Notes: generated by a model from the letters alone, not told the origin. A stretch of DNA of 58,182 nt from Actinomadura rifamycini DSM 43936 (GCF_000425065.1 NZ_AULB01000040.1:1-58182); one strand, 5' to 3'. Positions 7,178-16,278 are shown, counted from the first letter of the stretch. Made by a program: numbers and translations.

Positions 7178-9787
7178 TCAGGCGAGCCGGTGCGCCAGCT
7201 CCGCGAACGCGTCCCGGACGTCCTCGGCGGTGAGCACGGTCAGATCGGCGGCGGTCGCGGCCGACCCCAGCTCGGCCGCCCGCAGCGCCCGGCACGCGCA
7301 CGCCTTCTCGTACAGCGACCGCGCGAACCGGCCGTTGCCGAGCTCGTCGATGCGGCCGGTGCCGCACGCCCGCTGGAACACCAGCGCCAGATCGTCCAGC
7401 GCGCGGTCCTCCCACTGGTCGCCGCCCTGCTCCGCGAGCCGCTGCGCGATCCGCAGCAGCTCGTCCGGCCCGTACGACGGGAAGTCCACGCGGACGTCGA
7501 ACCGGGACGCCAGCCCCGGATTCGACGCCAGGAACCGGTCCATGTCCGCCTCGTACCCGGCGAGGACGACGACGAGCCGGTCGCGGTCGTCCTCCGCCCG
7601 CTTGAGCAGCACCTGCACGGCCTCCTGCCCGAACGCGTCGCCGCCCGAGTAGCCCGGGTTGCTGAGCGCGTACGCCTCGTCCACGAACAGCACACCGCCG
7701 AGCGCCGAGTCGACGACCTTGTTCGTCTTGAGGGCGGTCGCGCCCAGATGCTCGCCCACCAGGTCGGCGCGCTGCGCCTCCACCACCTCCGGCCGGGCCA
7801 GCAGCCCGAACGCCGCGAAGATCCGCCCGAGGACGCGCGCCACCGTCGTCTTGCCCGTCCCCGGCGGCCCGGTGAACACGAAATGCCGGGTCGGCGGACG
7901 GGTCACCAGCCCCTGCTCCTGCCGCATCCGCGCCACCTGCAGCTGCGCGGCGATCTCCCGGACCTGCCGCTTCACCGGCCCCAGCCCGATCATCGCGTCC
8001 AGCGACCCCAGCGCCTCCTCCAGCGTCGGCGTCTCGGCGTACCCGCGGAACCGCTCGGTGACCTCGGCGAACGCGGCCTCCACGTCCTCCGCGCGGAGCG
8101 TCGTCAGATCGTCCGCCGTGGGCCCCGGCCCCTCCCCGGACGACGCCGCCGCGTCCACCACGCGGACGTCCCGGGCTCGCGCCGCCGCCTCCATCAGCGA
8201 CCGCACGAACCGCCCGTTGCCGAGGTCGTCGACGATGCCGCGCCGCTCCACCTCCTCGAACCGCGCGGCGAGCCGGCGGCGGGCGTCCGCGTCCAGCCGG
8301 TCCTCCCGCCGGGACGTGTGGTGCTCGGCGATCCGCAGCAGCTCGTCCGGCCGGTAGGACGGGAACCGGACCCGCGTCCCGAACCGCGACGCCAGCCCCG
8401 GGTTCGTGTCGAGGAACTCGGCCATCTGCGCGTCGTACCCGGCGAGGATGATCACCAGGTTGTCGCGGTCGTCCTCGGCGCGCTTCAGCAGCGTCTGCAC
8501 GGCCTCGTCGCCGAACCGGTCGGGCTGCCCCTCCCCCGAGTTGACCAGCGCGTACGCCTCGTCGATGAACAGCAGCCCGCCGAGCGCGGAGTCGATCAGC
8601 CGGTTCGTCTTGATCGCGGTGGCGCCGAGGTACTCGCCCACGAGATCGGCGCGGTGCGCCTCCACGACCGTCGCCTCCGGCAGCAGCCCGAACGCGTAGA
8701 AGATCTTCGCGAGGACGCGCGCGACGGTCGTCTTGCCCGTACCGGGCGGGCCCACGAACACGAAGTGCCGCATCGGCTTCTCGGTGGGCACCCCGGCGGC
8801 GGCGCGCAGGTGCGCCGCCTCGATCGACGCGGCGATCGAGCGGACCTGCCGCTTGACCGGCTCCAGCCCCACCATGGCCTCGAGTTCGGCGAGCGCCTCC
8901 TCCACCGAGATGTCCGGACGCTCCTCCGCGCGGCGCCCGCCCGGCGCCTCGGGCTCGCCCGGCCGCGCCGGGTCGGCGGCCCGCGCCGCCGCGCGCTGCT
9001 CGTAGGCGGCCCGGGTCGCCGCGGGCACCCCGGCGGGCTGCGCCGGACCGTCCCCGCCGGACGCCCCGTCGTCGTCCCGCCGATCACGCCGGTCCGGACG
9101 GTCCGAGCGGTCCGGGCGGTCCGGGCGGTCGGCCCGCGGGCCGCCGGGGCCCGCGGCGGGCGGCACGTCCTCCTTCGGCGGCTTGGACCCCGCCTGCTCC
9201 TGCACCCACCCGGTCTCGTACTCGTCCGCGGGCACGCTGCGGCGCGCCTGATCCCAGCGGTAGGCGAGGACGGCCAGCGCCGCGAGCCAGCCCGGGGCCG
9301 CGCTCGCCTGCGGCAGCGGCTGCGCCGCCGCGGCCGTGACCACCCCCGCGGCGCCCAGCGCGAGCACCGCCGTCCGCCACGGCGCGTAGCCGCGCAACCG
9401 GAACGCCACCCCCGCGACCGGGACGGCCAGCAGCGCCAGCAGGAACTCCGACGCCAGGTAGGGCGGGCGGCCGTCGTCCGGGTACAGGCGCCCCAGCGGG
9501 ATCGACAGCGCGAGCCAGCACGCCACCACCGCGACGACCGCCATACCCGTCGGCGACCGCAGCGTCAGGTGCACGACGACGAGCAGGATCACGGCGAACG
9601 CGGCCGTGCCCAGCACCGGCCCGCCCAGCACCACCATCGCCGACAGCACCAGGCCCACGAGGAGCAGCCCGCCCAGGAAGCGGAGCCCGGGCGGGACCTG
9701 GAAGTAGCGCCAGCGCAGGCGCTCGAAAAGATCCCGTGCCGCGACGCCGGTCGCCGGGCGGGAGCGGGACCTGTCGAACGAATCCAT
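7178..9787 (-). CDS. Membrane-anchored protein with two AAA+ (CbxX/EccA-type) ATPase domains
   Basis: 869 aa from ATG 9787. The N-terminus (residues 35-180) has about six hydrophobic segments, followed by a charged linker with the Arg-Pro-Asp repeat RPDRPDRSDRPDRRDRRD (221-238). Two similar AAA+ modules follow: Walker A GPPGTGKT at 346-353 and 640-647, and Walker B FIDEAYAL and FVDEAYAL (acidic pairs 409-410 and 703-704). Each ends in the small domain with NGRFVRSL or NGRFARSL. The closest known types are SpoVK/CbbX and the type VII secretion ATPase EccA, usually single-domain. No ESX genes are nearby, so a type VII role is only a possibility. An upstream in-frame GTG (9955) is rejected as it lacks conserved sequence. 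Confidence 0.88.
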   Translation of the reverse strand: MDSFDRSRSRPATGVAARDLFERLRWRYFQVPPGLRFLGGLLLVGLVLSAMVVLGGPVLGTAAFAVILLVVVHLTLRSPTGMAVVAVVACWLALSIPLGRLYPDDGRPPYLASEFLLALLAVPVAGVAFRLRGYAPWRTAVLALGAAGVVTAAAAQPLPQASAAPGWLAALAVLAYRWDQARRSVPADEYETGWVQEQAGSKPPKEDVPPAAGPGGPRADRPDRPDRSDRPDRRDRRDDDGASGGDGPAQPAGVPAATRAAYEQRAAARAADPARPGEPEAPGGRRAEERPDISVEEALAELEAMVGLEPVKRQVRSIAASIEAAHLRAAAGVPTEKPMRHFVFVGPPGTGKTTVARVLAKIFYAFGLLPEATVVEAHRADLVGEYLGATAIKTNRLIDSALGGLLFIDEAYALVNSGEGQPDRFGDEAVQTLLKRAEDDRDNLVIILAGYDAQMAEFLDTNPGLASRFGTRVRFPSYRPDELLRIAEHHTSRREDRLDADARRRLAARFEEVERRGIVDDLGNGRFVRSLMEAAARARDVRVVDAAASSGEGPGPTADDLTTLRAEDVEAAFAEVTERFRGYAETPTLEEALGSLDAMIGLGPVKRQVREIAAQLQVARMRQEQGLVTRPPTRHFVFTGPPGTGKTTVARVLGRIFAAFGLLARPEVVEAQRADLVGEHLGATALKTNKVVDSALGGVLFVDEAYALSNPGYSGGDAFGQEAVQVLLKRAEDDRDRLVVVLAGYEADMDRFLASNPGLASRFDVRVDFPSYGPDELLRIAQRLAEQGGDQWEDRALDDLALVFQRACGTGRIDELGNGRFARSLYEKACACRALRAAELGSAATAADLTVLTAEDVRDAFAELAHRLA

Positions 9788-10028
9788 CAAAAGCGAGTAA
9801 AGCGCAGTGGCGCGCCGAACGGGACTCCCATGGCGCGGTTCGTCGTCTCTTACAAAGACACTTGCATCACCTTCCGGCAACCGAATGGAGCGTGCCCGGC
9901 CGACCGGACCAGGACATTCGTCGCCCCGACGTGCCCGGACGCGCGCCGGCCGCACCGCGCCCTAGGATCTGGACGCCGGGCCGCGCCGACGCGGACCGCC
10001 GACCGCGCGCCGAACCAGGGGGACCCCA

Positions 10029-10826
10029 GTGACCGACCCGACCGGTGCCCTGCCGGGCCTGGACGACACCGACAGCGCCACCGACAGCGGCACCGGCCCC
10101 GCGCCCGTCCCGCGCGCCGCCGGGTACGAGATCGAGCGCGAACTGTGCGCGGCGCTCGGCTCCGGCGGCCGTCCCGTCCGGATCGCCGGGGTGGACGAGG
10201 TCGGCCGCGGCGCGTGGGCGGGACCGGTCGTCGTGTGCGCGGCGGTCACCGACCTGAGCGCCCCGCCCGCTCTGCCCGGCCGCGGCGGCCGCACCGTCGC
10301 GCTGACCGACTCCAAGCTGCTCACCCGCGCGCACCGCGAGGCGTTCGCCGAGGTCCTGCCGGGCTGGCTCGCCGGGCACGCCGTCGGCGCGGCCGCCCCC
10401 GAGGAGATCGACGAGGTCGGGATGACCGAGGCGCTGCGGCGCGCGGCCGTCCGCGCGCTGGAGGCGCTGCCCGACCCGCCCGACGTGGTGATCCTGGACG
10501 GCAAGCAGGACTTCCTGCGGCCGCCGTGGCGGGTCCGCTGCGAGATCAAGGCGGACCAGCGGTCGGTGACGGTCGCGGCGGCGTCCGTCCTGGCGAAGGT
10601 CCACCGGGACCGGCTCATGGCCGGCCTCGACGCCGCGTTCCCCGGCTACGGGTTCGCCGACGGCGCCGGGTACCCGTCGCCCGCCCACCAGCGGACGCTG
10701 GCGGAGTCGGGGCCCACGCCGCACCACCGGCTCTCGTGGTCGTACCTGGACGACCTGCCGCGCTGGCGGCACCTCAAGAAGCACCGCGACCCGCTCGCCG
10801 GAGAGGGCCAGCTCAGCCTCCTCTGA
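10029..10826 (+). CDS. rnhB: Ribonuclease HII
   Basis: Cuts the RNA strand of RNA-DNA hybrids and starts removal of single ribonucleotides from DNA. 265 aa, with an N-terminal extension of about 50 residues before the core IAGVDEVGRGAWAGPVV (catalytic Asp56 and Glu57 in DEVGRG), DSKLLTRAHRE, VVILDGK (Asp157) and IKADQRSVTVAAASVLAKV. The GTG start at 10029 has AGGGGGA about 10 bp upstream. It is divergent from the AAA protein. The length is slightly above the usual 200-260 because of the Ala/Pro/Asp-rich leader, so a later start cannot be excluded. Confidence 0.95.
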   Translation: MTDPTGALPGLDDTDSATDSGTGPAPVPRAAGYEIERELCAALGSGGRPVRIAGVDEVGRGAWAGPVVVCAAVTDLSAPPALPGRGGRTVALTDSKLLTRAHREAFAEVLPGWLAGHAVGAAAPEEIDEVGMTEALRRAAVRALEALPDPPDVVILDGKQDFLRPPWRVRCEIKADQRSVTVAAASVLAKVHRDRLMAGLDAAFPGYGFADGAGYPSPAHQRTLAESGPTPHHRLSWSYLDDLPRWRHLKKHRDPLAGEGQLSLL

Positions 10827-10906
10827 CCGCCCGCACCGCCCCTTCACGTCCGGAATGAGTCATCTCCCCCGGTCCGGGTAGGGCCGGTCGGACGGGAGGT
10901 GGTCCC

Positions 10907-11554
10907 ATGGACGCTGTCGTGAAGAAGCTGCTGCGCGAGTCCGGGGAGACGTTCAGCGAAGAGGCCGGGTTCGAGCTCAAGGACGCGCCCGCCGCGCTGT
11001 TCAAGCTGCTCGTCCTCGCCAACCTGCTCAGCGCCCGCATCTCGTCCGGCATCGCGCTGTCGGCGGCCCGCGAGCTGTTCGCGGCCGGCGGCGGGACCGC
11101 GCGGGGCATGGCCCGGCTGACCTGGCAGGAACGGGTGGACGCGCTGGGCCGCGGCCACTACGTCCGCTACGACGAGAGCACCGCGTCCCGGCTGGGCGAC
11201 ACGGCCGGGATCGTCCGGGACAGGTACCGGGGCGACCTGCGGCGGCTCGCCATCGAGGCGGGGCGCGACCGGCGGCGGGCCGGCGAGCTGCTCCGGGAGT
11301 TCCCCGGGATCGGGCCGACCGGCGCGGACATCTTCTGCCGCGAGGCCCAGGCCGTGTGGCCGTGGCTGCGCCCCTACGTCGACGACCAGGTGAAGAAGGG
11401 CGCCGAGCGGCTCGGCCTGCCCACCGACCCCGACGACCTCGCGGGCCGGGTCGCCGGCAAGGACCTCGCCCGGCTCACCGCGGCGCTCGTCCGCGTCGGC
11501 CGCGACAGGAAGCTCGCCGACTCGTTCAAGGAGGCGGCCGCGGCCGGCCGCTGA
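10907..11554 (+). CDS. HhH-GPD-like endonuclease III-related protein
   Basis: 215 aa, helical, with a helix-hairpin-helix LLREFPGIGPTGADIF (128-143) as in the endonuclease III superfamily. The lysine that makes the Schiff base in EndoIII (in the GxGxKTA context) is replaced here (GIGPTGAD), and no four-cysteine iron-sulfur loop is present. If it is a glycosylase it is probably monofunctional, or the fold may serve only DNA binding. ATG 10907 follows GGGAGGTGG. It follows rnhB by 80 bp on the same strand. The family name is inferred from fold motifs, not from a full match. Confidence 0.7.
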   Translation: MDAVVKKLLRESGETFSEEAGFELKDAPAALFKLLVLANLLSARISSGIALSAARELFAAGGGTARGMARLTWQERVDALGRGHYVRYDESTASRLGDTAGIVRDRYRGDLRRLAIEAGRDRRRAGELLREFPGIGPTGADIFCREAQAVWPWLRPYVDDQVKKGAERLGLPTDPDDLAGRVAGKDLARLTAALVRVGRDRKLADSFKEAAAAGR

Positions 11555-11603
11555 ACCCGCCCGCCGCCTTTACACAGTACGGTAACCGCGGGTCGGCGGG
11601 CCG

Positions 11604-12863
11604 TCACCCCTTGCCGCGGGAGGCGACCCACTCCAGGTTCCAGCCGTACGCCTGATCGACCGACATCTTGCCCCAGCGGGGACGGCCGGCCGGCGGCAGG
11701 ACGAACCGGCCCTCGCGGTGCACGACCAGCTCCCCGTCCACGTTCTCGATGAGCGCGAGGACCGCGTCCCGGGAGCGGTCCACGCAGTCGTCCATCCGCA
11801 TCTCGATCGGCGGCGAGCCGACCGGGTAGAGGGTGGCGATGGCGTCCAGGCCGCGGAAGTCGTCGGCGCCGTCGTAGATCTCGGCGAACACGAGGATGCG
11901 CTTGAAGTCGGCCGTCCGGTCCAGGTTGATGTGGAGGTTCTCGCCGGACTCGACCGCGCCCGTCCGGTCGTCCTTGTCGAGCCGGATGTACGGCGGGCGG
12001 TCGAGGGCGCCCATGTCGCCGAGCGCGTGGATGATGCCCTTGCGGCCGTCCCGCAGCTCCCACAGGCAGCACAGGTCCAGGTCGAGGTCGACGCCGCGGC
12101 GGCGCTTGCCGAACAGGCCCGTGGCGACGCCCTCGCGCGCCGTCCAGTTGAGGTTCACGCGCATGTGCCCGGACGTCGCGCCGTGCTTGGTCAGCGACAC
12201 CGACGGGGCGCTCTTGGTGAGCGAGATCTTCCCGCCCTGCACCTGCGGCGCCGGCGCGGGAGCGGCGGGCGCGGGCGGCGCCGCCGGGGCGGCGGGCGCG
12301 GCCGCGGCCGCGGGCGGTTCGGGGGCGGGCGCCGGGCCGGGGTCGTCGACCGAGATGCCGAAGTCGGTCGCCAGCCCCGCCAGGCCCGAGTCGTAGCCCT
12401 GGCCGACCGCGCGGAACTTCCACGCGCCCTGCCGCCGGTACAGCTCGCCGAGCACGAACGCCGTCTCCGTGGTGGCGCCGCTGCTGTCGAACCGCGCGAC
12501 CTCCGCGCCGCCCGAGGCGTCCACGAGCCGCACGTAGAGCCCGTCGATCTCGCCGAAGGTCCCGCCGTCCGCGGACGCCGCGACGACGATCCGCTCGACG
12601 GCCGGCTCGACCCGGTCGAGGTCGACCGACAGGACGTCCAGGACGGTCGCGCCGCGCTGCTTGCCCTCGTGCTTCACCGCGCCGGACCCGTGCACCGGCT
12701 GGTTGTAGAAGACGAAGTCGTCGTCGGACCGGACCCGGCCCGTGCCGGCCAGCAGGAGGGCCGACGCGTCCGCGTCGGGCGTCCCCACCCCGCTCCGCCA
12801 TCCGAGCTCGACCCGCACCGCCGACGCCCCGACCGGGGTGTTGGCGCCCTTCTGCATCGACAT
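11604..12863 (-). CDS. TerD-family protein with two TerD-like domains
   Basis: 419 aa. Residues 1-180 form a TerD domain (MSMQKGANTPV; DDDFVFYNQPVHGSGAVKH; ATTETAFVLGELYRR; WKFRAVGQGYDSGL), a calcium-binding fold linked to tellurite and stress resistance. After an Ala/Pro-rich linker (about 180-215) a second, TerA-like half begins at GGKISLTKSAPSVSLTKHG with DLDLDLCCLWEL and ESGENLHINLD, where acidic residues would bind calcium. The GGACGTGTC upstream of ATG 12863 gives a usable ribosome site. No other ter gene is adjacent; a TerB-like gene lies 14 kb away. The biochemical role of TerD proteins is still poorly defined. Confidence 0.9.
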   Translation of the reverse strand: MSMQKGANTPVGASAVRVELGWRSGVGTPDADASALLLAGTGRVRSDDDFVFYNQPVHGSGAVKHEGKQRGATVLDVLSVDLDRVEPAVERIVVAASADGGTFGEIDGLYVRLVDASGGAEVARFDSSGATTETAFVLGELYRRQGAWKFRAVGQGYDSGLAGLATDFGISVDDPGPAPAPEPPAAAAAPAAPAAPPAPAAPAPAPQVQGGKISLTKSAPSVSLTKHGATSGHMRVNLNWTAREGVATGLFGKRRRGVDLDLDLCCLWELRDGRKGIIHALGDMGALDRPPYIRLDKDDRTGAVESGENLHINLDRTADFKRILVFAEIYDGADDFRGLDAIATLYPVGSPPIEMRMDDCVDRSRDAVLALIENVDGELVVHREGRFVLPPAGRPRWGKMSVDQAYGWNLEWVASRGKG

Positions 12864-12967
12864 GACACGTCCTCCTCCGCGCTGCCCCGAACCCTACGGC
12901 CGGACGCGCGGGCCCCGCGACCTGCCCCGACTCCTTGACGCTCGGCGGCGCGCGAGAGTTCCGCCGG

Positions 12968-14017
12968 TCAGGGCACCCGGGCCGTCCACGCGGGCGTGGT
13001 GAACTTGTCCGCGACGTACTTGTCGGCCAGCCGCAGCTCGTCCTCGGTGGGGCGGTCGGGGGCGAGGCCGTACCGGGTGCGGAAGTGCCCGATCATCCGC
13101 TCGATGATCTCCTCGCGGGGCAGGCCGGTCTGCCGCCGCAGCGGGTCCACCCGCTTGTTCGCGCTCGCGATCCCCTTGTCGGAGATCTTCTCCCGCCCGA
13201 TCCGCAGCACCCGCGTCATCTTCGCCGCGTCGATGTCGTAGGCCATCGTGACGTGGTGCAGGACCGCCCCGGCGGCCAGCCGCTTCTGCGCCGCGCCCGC
13301 GATCTTCCCCTGCTCGGACGCGATGTCGTTCAGCGGCCGGTACCACGCCCGCACGCCCAGATCACCGAGGGCGCCCAGCACCCAGTCGTCCAGGAACGCG
13401 TAGCTCTCCGCGAACGACATGCCCGCGACCAGCGACTCCGGCGCGTACAGCGAGTAGGTGATCGTGTTGCCCGGCTCGACGAACATCGCGCCGCCGCCGC
13501 TGATCCGCCGGACGACGTCCACCCCGGCGCGCGCCGCCTCCGCGGCGTCCACCTCGTTGCGCAGCGACTGGAAGCTGCCGATGATCACCGCGGGGGACGC
13601 CCACTCCCACACCCGCAGCGTCGGCGGCCGCCGCCCCGCGGCGACCTCCTCGGCCAGCACCTGGTCCAGCGCCATGTGGACGGCCGGCTCCTGCGGCCCC
13701 TCGTGGATCAGCCGCCACTCGTGGTCGCGCCAGTCGGACGCGCGCGCCACCGCCCGGCGCACCGCGATGCCGACGGCCTCCGCGGTCAGCCCGAGCAGCA
13801 CCGTGCCGGGCGGCAGCCCCGCCTGCACCCGGGCGCCGATCTCGTGCGCGTCCAGTCCCGCCGGGAGCCCGTCCAGCGCCGCGTCGATCGCGGCGAGCGC
13901 CTCGTCCGGTTCGAGGAAGAAGTCGCCGCTGATCCGCGGGCCGCGCAGCAGCCCGTCCACGACGTCGACGTCGGCGACCACCAGCTTGCCGCCGGGAACC
14001 TTGTACTCACCGTGCAT
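12968..14017 (-). CDS. lplA: Lipoate-protein ligase with N-terminal accessory (LplB-type) domain
   Basis: Attaches lipoate to lipoyl domains of 2-oxoacid dehydrogenases in two steps through lipoyl-AMP. Residues 1-88 (MHGEYKVPGGKLVVADVD and GPRISGDFFLEPDEAL) match the accessory domain that is C-terminal in E. coli LplA and a separate LplB protein in Thermoplasma. Residues about 100-349 are the catalytic BPL/LPL fold with RRISGGGAMF (170-179), the catalytic Lys238 in GKIAGAAQKR, and AVLHHVTMAYDID. The order accessory-then-catalytic is the reverse of E. coli LplA. ATG 14017 is chosen over GTG 14020; both are only a few bases from the upstream stop. Confidence 0.9.
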   Translation of the reverse strand: MHGEYKVPGGKLVVADVDVVDGLLRGPRISGDFFLEPDEALAAIDAALDGLPAGLDAHEIGARVQAGLPPGTVLLGLTAEAVGIAVRRAVARASDWRDHEWRLIHEGPQEPAVHMALDQVLAEEVAAGRRPPTLRVWEWASPAVIIGSFQSLRNEVDAAEAARAGVDVVRRISGGGAMFVEPGNTITYSLYAPESLVAGMSFAESYAFLDDWVLGALGDLGVRAWYRPLNDIASEQGKIAGAAQKRLAAGAVLHHVTMAYDIDAAKMTRVLRIGREKISDKGIASANKRVDPLRRQTGLPREEIIERMIGHFRTRYGLAPDRPTEDELRLADKYVADKFTTPAWTARVP

Positions 14018-14021
14018 CACA

Positions 14022-14987
14022 TCAGGGAGAACCCCGCCGCCGCTGCCGCGATTCCGCCGCGGCGACCGCCTGCACGATCGCGGCGAGCAGCAGCGCCCCG
14101 GCGGCGATGCCGAGCCCGTGCTGGACGACCGCGACGACCGGGCGCTCGGCGGGCGCGTAGTCGCCGGGGCGCAGGAAGACGAGAGGCAGCTTCCACGCGC
14201 TCCACGCGAACAGCGAGCCCGACGCGGTGAAGCCGAGGGCCATCGGCAGCCAGGTCGGCGTGTCCGGACGGCGCGCCGCGGCGGCCCACGCGCCGGCGAG
14301 CGCCCACAGCGCCGAGTTGCCGAGCAGGAGCCGGGCGTCCGCGGTCATCGGATCGGTCCGGTCGGGATCGAGGCCGAGCGTCCCGCCGGCCGCCCAGTAC
14401 GCCCACGCGGCGGCGAGGAGGAGGCACATGCCGAGGACGGCCCGCGTCCGCGCGCGTCCCGCCGCGGCCCGCGGCCCGCCGCCGAGCCGCCCGACGAACG
14501 CCGCCGGCCACCGTTCCCGCAGGAGGACGGGGAGGGCGATCGCCAGCCCGACGGCCATGCCCAGGAACCCGACGGCGAGGAACGCGCCCTCCCAGGCGGG
14601 CACGGTCGTCCCCTCGTCCGGTTCGGTGGTCCGCCCCGCGTCGAGGAGGGTGCTCAGCAGCATGTAGGGGATCATCGGGACGAGGAATCCGGCGGCGATC
14701 CACGCGACGAAGACCAGCGGCACGGCCGGCGCCCCGCGCCCCCGGTCGCGGGCCAGCGCGACACCGAGCGCGATCCCGACGGCGGCCATCACGACCGTCA
14801 CCGCGTTCAGCACGATCCAGTCCGCGCCGCCGACGTCCGACGGCACGGAACCGAGGAGCCCCGCCGCCACCCAGACGACCTTCACGAGCAGGTACAAGGA
14901 CAGGCTGGCCGCCGCGCCGTACCCCGCGACGCGCCGCGCCGCCGTCCACCGGCGGCCCACCGGGCCCGGCGTCACTTCCGCTTCCAT
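14022..14987 (-). CDS. Multi-pass membrane protein of unknown function
   Basis: 321 aa with about eight hydrophobic segments, for example VAGYGAAASLSLYLLVKVVW, WIVLNAVTVVMAAVGIALGV, VPLVFVAWIAAGFLVP, FLAVGFLGMAVGLAIALPVL and GLGIAAGALLLAAIVQAV. There is no transporter signature or catalytic motif that I recognise. The stop is 4 bp from the lplA start on the same strand, so the two are probably co-transcribed. This may be coincidental packing. Confidence 0.8.
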   Translation of the reverse strand: MEAEVTPGPVGRRWTAARRVAGYGAAASLSLYLLVKVVWVAAGLLGSVPSDVGGADWIVLNAVTVVMAAVGIALGVALARDRGRGAPAVPLVFVAWIAAGFLVPMIPYMLLSTLLDAGRTTEPDEGTTVPAWEGAFLAVGFLGMAVGLAIALPVLLRERWPAAFVGRLGGGPRAAAGRARTRAVLGMCLLLAAAWAYWAAGGTLGLDPDRTDPMTADARLLLGNSALWALAGAWAAAARRPDTPTWLPMALGFTASGSLFAWSAWKLPLVFLRPGDYAPAERPVVAVVQHGLGIAAGALLLAAIVQAVAAAESRQRRRGSP

Positions 14988-15072
14988 GATCGGGATTCTT
15001 CGCCGCGCCGGTGCGCGCCGCCTCCCCCGCGCGGGCGAGGCGCCTCCCCCGGACGGGCGGGGCGGCGGGCGT

Positions 15073-15537
15073 TCAGCCGGCCACGGGTTCGTGGCGCACG
15101 GGGAAGTTCACCGAGTTCGCGATGAAGCACAGCTCGTGGGCCCGCGCGTGCAGCCCCGCCGCCTCGTCCGCCCGCGCGGGGTCGTCCAGCGTCACGCGGG
15201 GGCGCAGCACGACCTCCTCGAACCGGCCGCCGCCGCCCGCCGTCTCCACCATGGTGCCCAGCGGGTCGTCGGTGTAGGCGGTGACGACGATGCCCGCGGT
15301 CGCGCACAGATGCAGGAACCACAGCATGTGGCACTCCGACAGGGACGCCACCAGCAGCTCCTCCGGGTTCCAGCGGGCCGGGTCGCCGCGGAACGCCGGG
15401 TCGGAGCTGCCCGCGATGGGCGGCTTGCCCGCCGCCCGGATCTCGTGGGCCCGCTCGAAAGCCCGGTACGAGCCGGTGCCCGCCCCCGTGTTGCCCGTCC
15501 AGGTCACGGACACCTCGTAGCGGTGCGTCTTCGGCAT
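15073..15537 (-). CDS. OsmC family peroxiredoxin-like protein
   Basis: 154 aa cytoplasmic protein. The N-terminus HRYEVSVTWTGNTGAGTGSY, then WNPEELLVASLSECHMLWF (Cys69 context) and HELCFIANSVNFPV (second Cys about 137), carry the two cysteines used by OsmC/Ohr proteins to reduce organic hydroperoxides. The arrangement SECHMLWFLHL matches the YhfA/OsmC-like branch rather than Ohr. ATG 15537 starts the conserved domain directly. The GntR gene lies upstream on the same strand with 32 bp between them, so they may share one transcript controlled by the palindromes at 16204. Confidence 0.93.
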   Translation of the reverse strand: MPKTHRYEVSVTWTGNTGAGTGSYRAFERAHEIRAAGKPPIAGSSDPAFRGDPARWNPEELLVASLSECHMLWFLHLCATAGIVVTAYTDDPLGTMVETAGGGGRFEEVVLRPRVTLDDPARADEAAGLHARAHELCFIANSVNFPVRHEPVAG

Positions 15538-15569
15538 TCGCCTCCTCCTTCCTTCCGTGCGCGGCCGTG

Positions 15570-16196
15570 TCACCGCACGGCCGCGCCGGTCGCGCGGGCG
15601 TGGTCGCCCGCGATCCGGCCCGCCGCCGCCCGGTCGCCGTCCCTGATCGCCCGCAGCAGCCGCCGGTGCTCGGCCGCGACCTCGCCCGGGCGTTCCGGCG
15701 GGACGAGCGACGCGCGCGTCGACACGACGATCCGGTCCCACAGCCGGTCGAGGGCCTCCAGCGCGACCGGGTTGCCGGCCAGTTCGGCGACGCCCCGGTG
15801 GAACCGGCGGTTCAGCTCGATCGCCCCGTCCAGGTCGCGGTCGGCGGTGACCCGCTCCAGGGCGTCCGCGTCCCGGTCGAGGGCCGCGAGGGCGGCGGGG
15901 GCGAGGTGCCCGGTCCGCTGCCGGTCCGCCGCGAGCTCCGCGGTGAGCGCCTCGAGCGCCGCGCGGACCGCGTAGGCGTGGGCGAGCTCGTCCGTCCCGA
16001 ACCCGCGCACCACCACGCCGCGGCCGGCGCCGCGCACCAGGCCGTCGCTCTCCAGCCTGCGCAGCGCCTCGCGGATCGGGGTGCGCCCGGCCGCCAGCGC
16101 CGCGCTCACCGACGCCTCGGTCAGCCGCTCGCCCGGCGGGTACTCCCCCGCCACGATCAGCTCCCGCAACCGCCGGTACACCGCTTCCGCCTGCAT
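15570..16196 (-). CDS. GntR family (FadR/FCD type) transcriptional regulator
   Basis: 208 aa: an N-terminal winged helix (YRRLRELIVAGEYPPGERL, RTPIREALRRLESDGLVR; residues 8-60) and a C-terminal all-helical FCD ligand domain (VRAALEALTAELAAD, NRRFHRGVAELAGN, EHRRLLRAIRDGDRAAA) with the metal-binding Asp/His pattern. ATG 16196 begins the family sequence; in-frame ATGs further upstream fall inside the palindromes and are rejected. It probably binds the tandem palindromes just upstream. OsmC follows it, and a divergent serine hydrolase lies on the other side. Confidence 0.93.
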   Translation of the reverse strand: MQAEAVYRRLRELIVAGEYPPGERLTEASVSAALAAGRTPIREALRRLESDGLVRGAGRGVVVRGFGTDELAHAYAVRAALEALTAELAADRQRTGHLAPAALAALDRDADALERVTADRDLDGAIELNRRFHRGVAELAGNPVALEALDRLWDRIVVSTRASLVPPERPGEVAAEHRRLLRAIRDGDRAAAGRIAGDHARATGAAVR

Positions 16197-16203
16197 GGCC
16201 CTC

Positions 16204-16233
16204 CTTTGCATGCAAAGCATACATTGCATGCAA
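16204..16233. promoter_or_regulatory. Tandem GntR-type palindromic operators
   Basis: The perfect 14-bp palindrome ctttgcatgcaaag (16204-16217) is followed by a second perfect palindrome ttgcatgcaa (16224-16233), embedded in attgcatgcaaag. Centres are 18 bp apart. The first site begins 8 bp from the gntR start codon, so bound protein would block its own expression, and possibly affect the divergent gene at 16311. Confidence 0.75.
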
Positions 16234-16278
16234 AGCGCGTAACGGCCGGGAAACGCCCGTCCCGCGACACTCCCCGCC

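Noticed and set aside
7178..9787. Type VII secretion locus around the AAA protein
   Set aside because: Only an EccA-like fold is seen; no EccB, EccC, EccD or WXG100 gene is adjacent.
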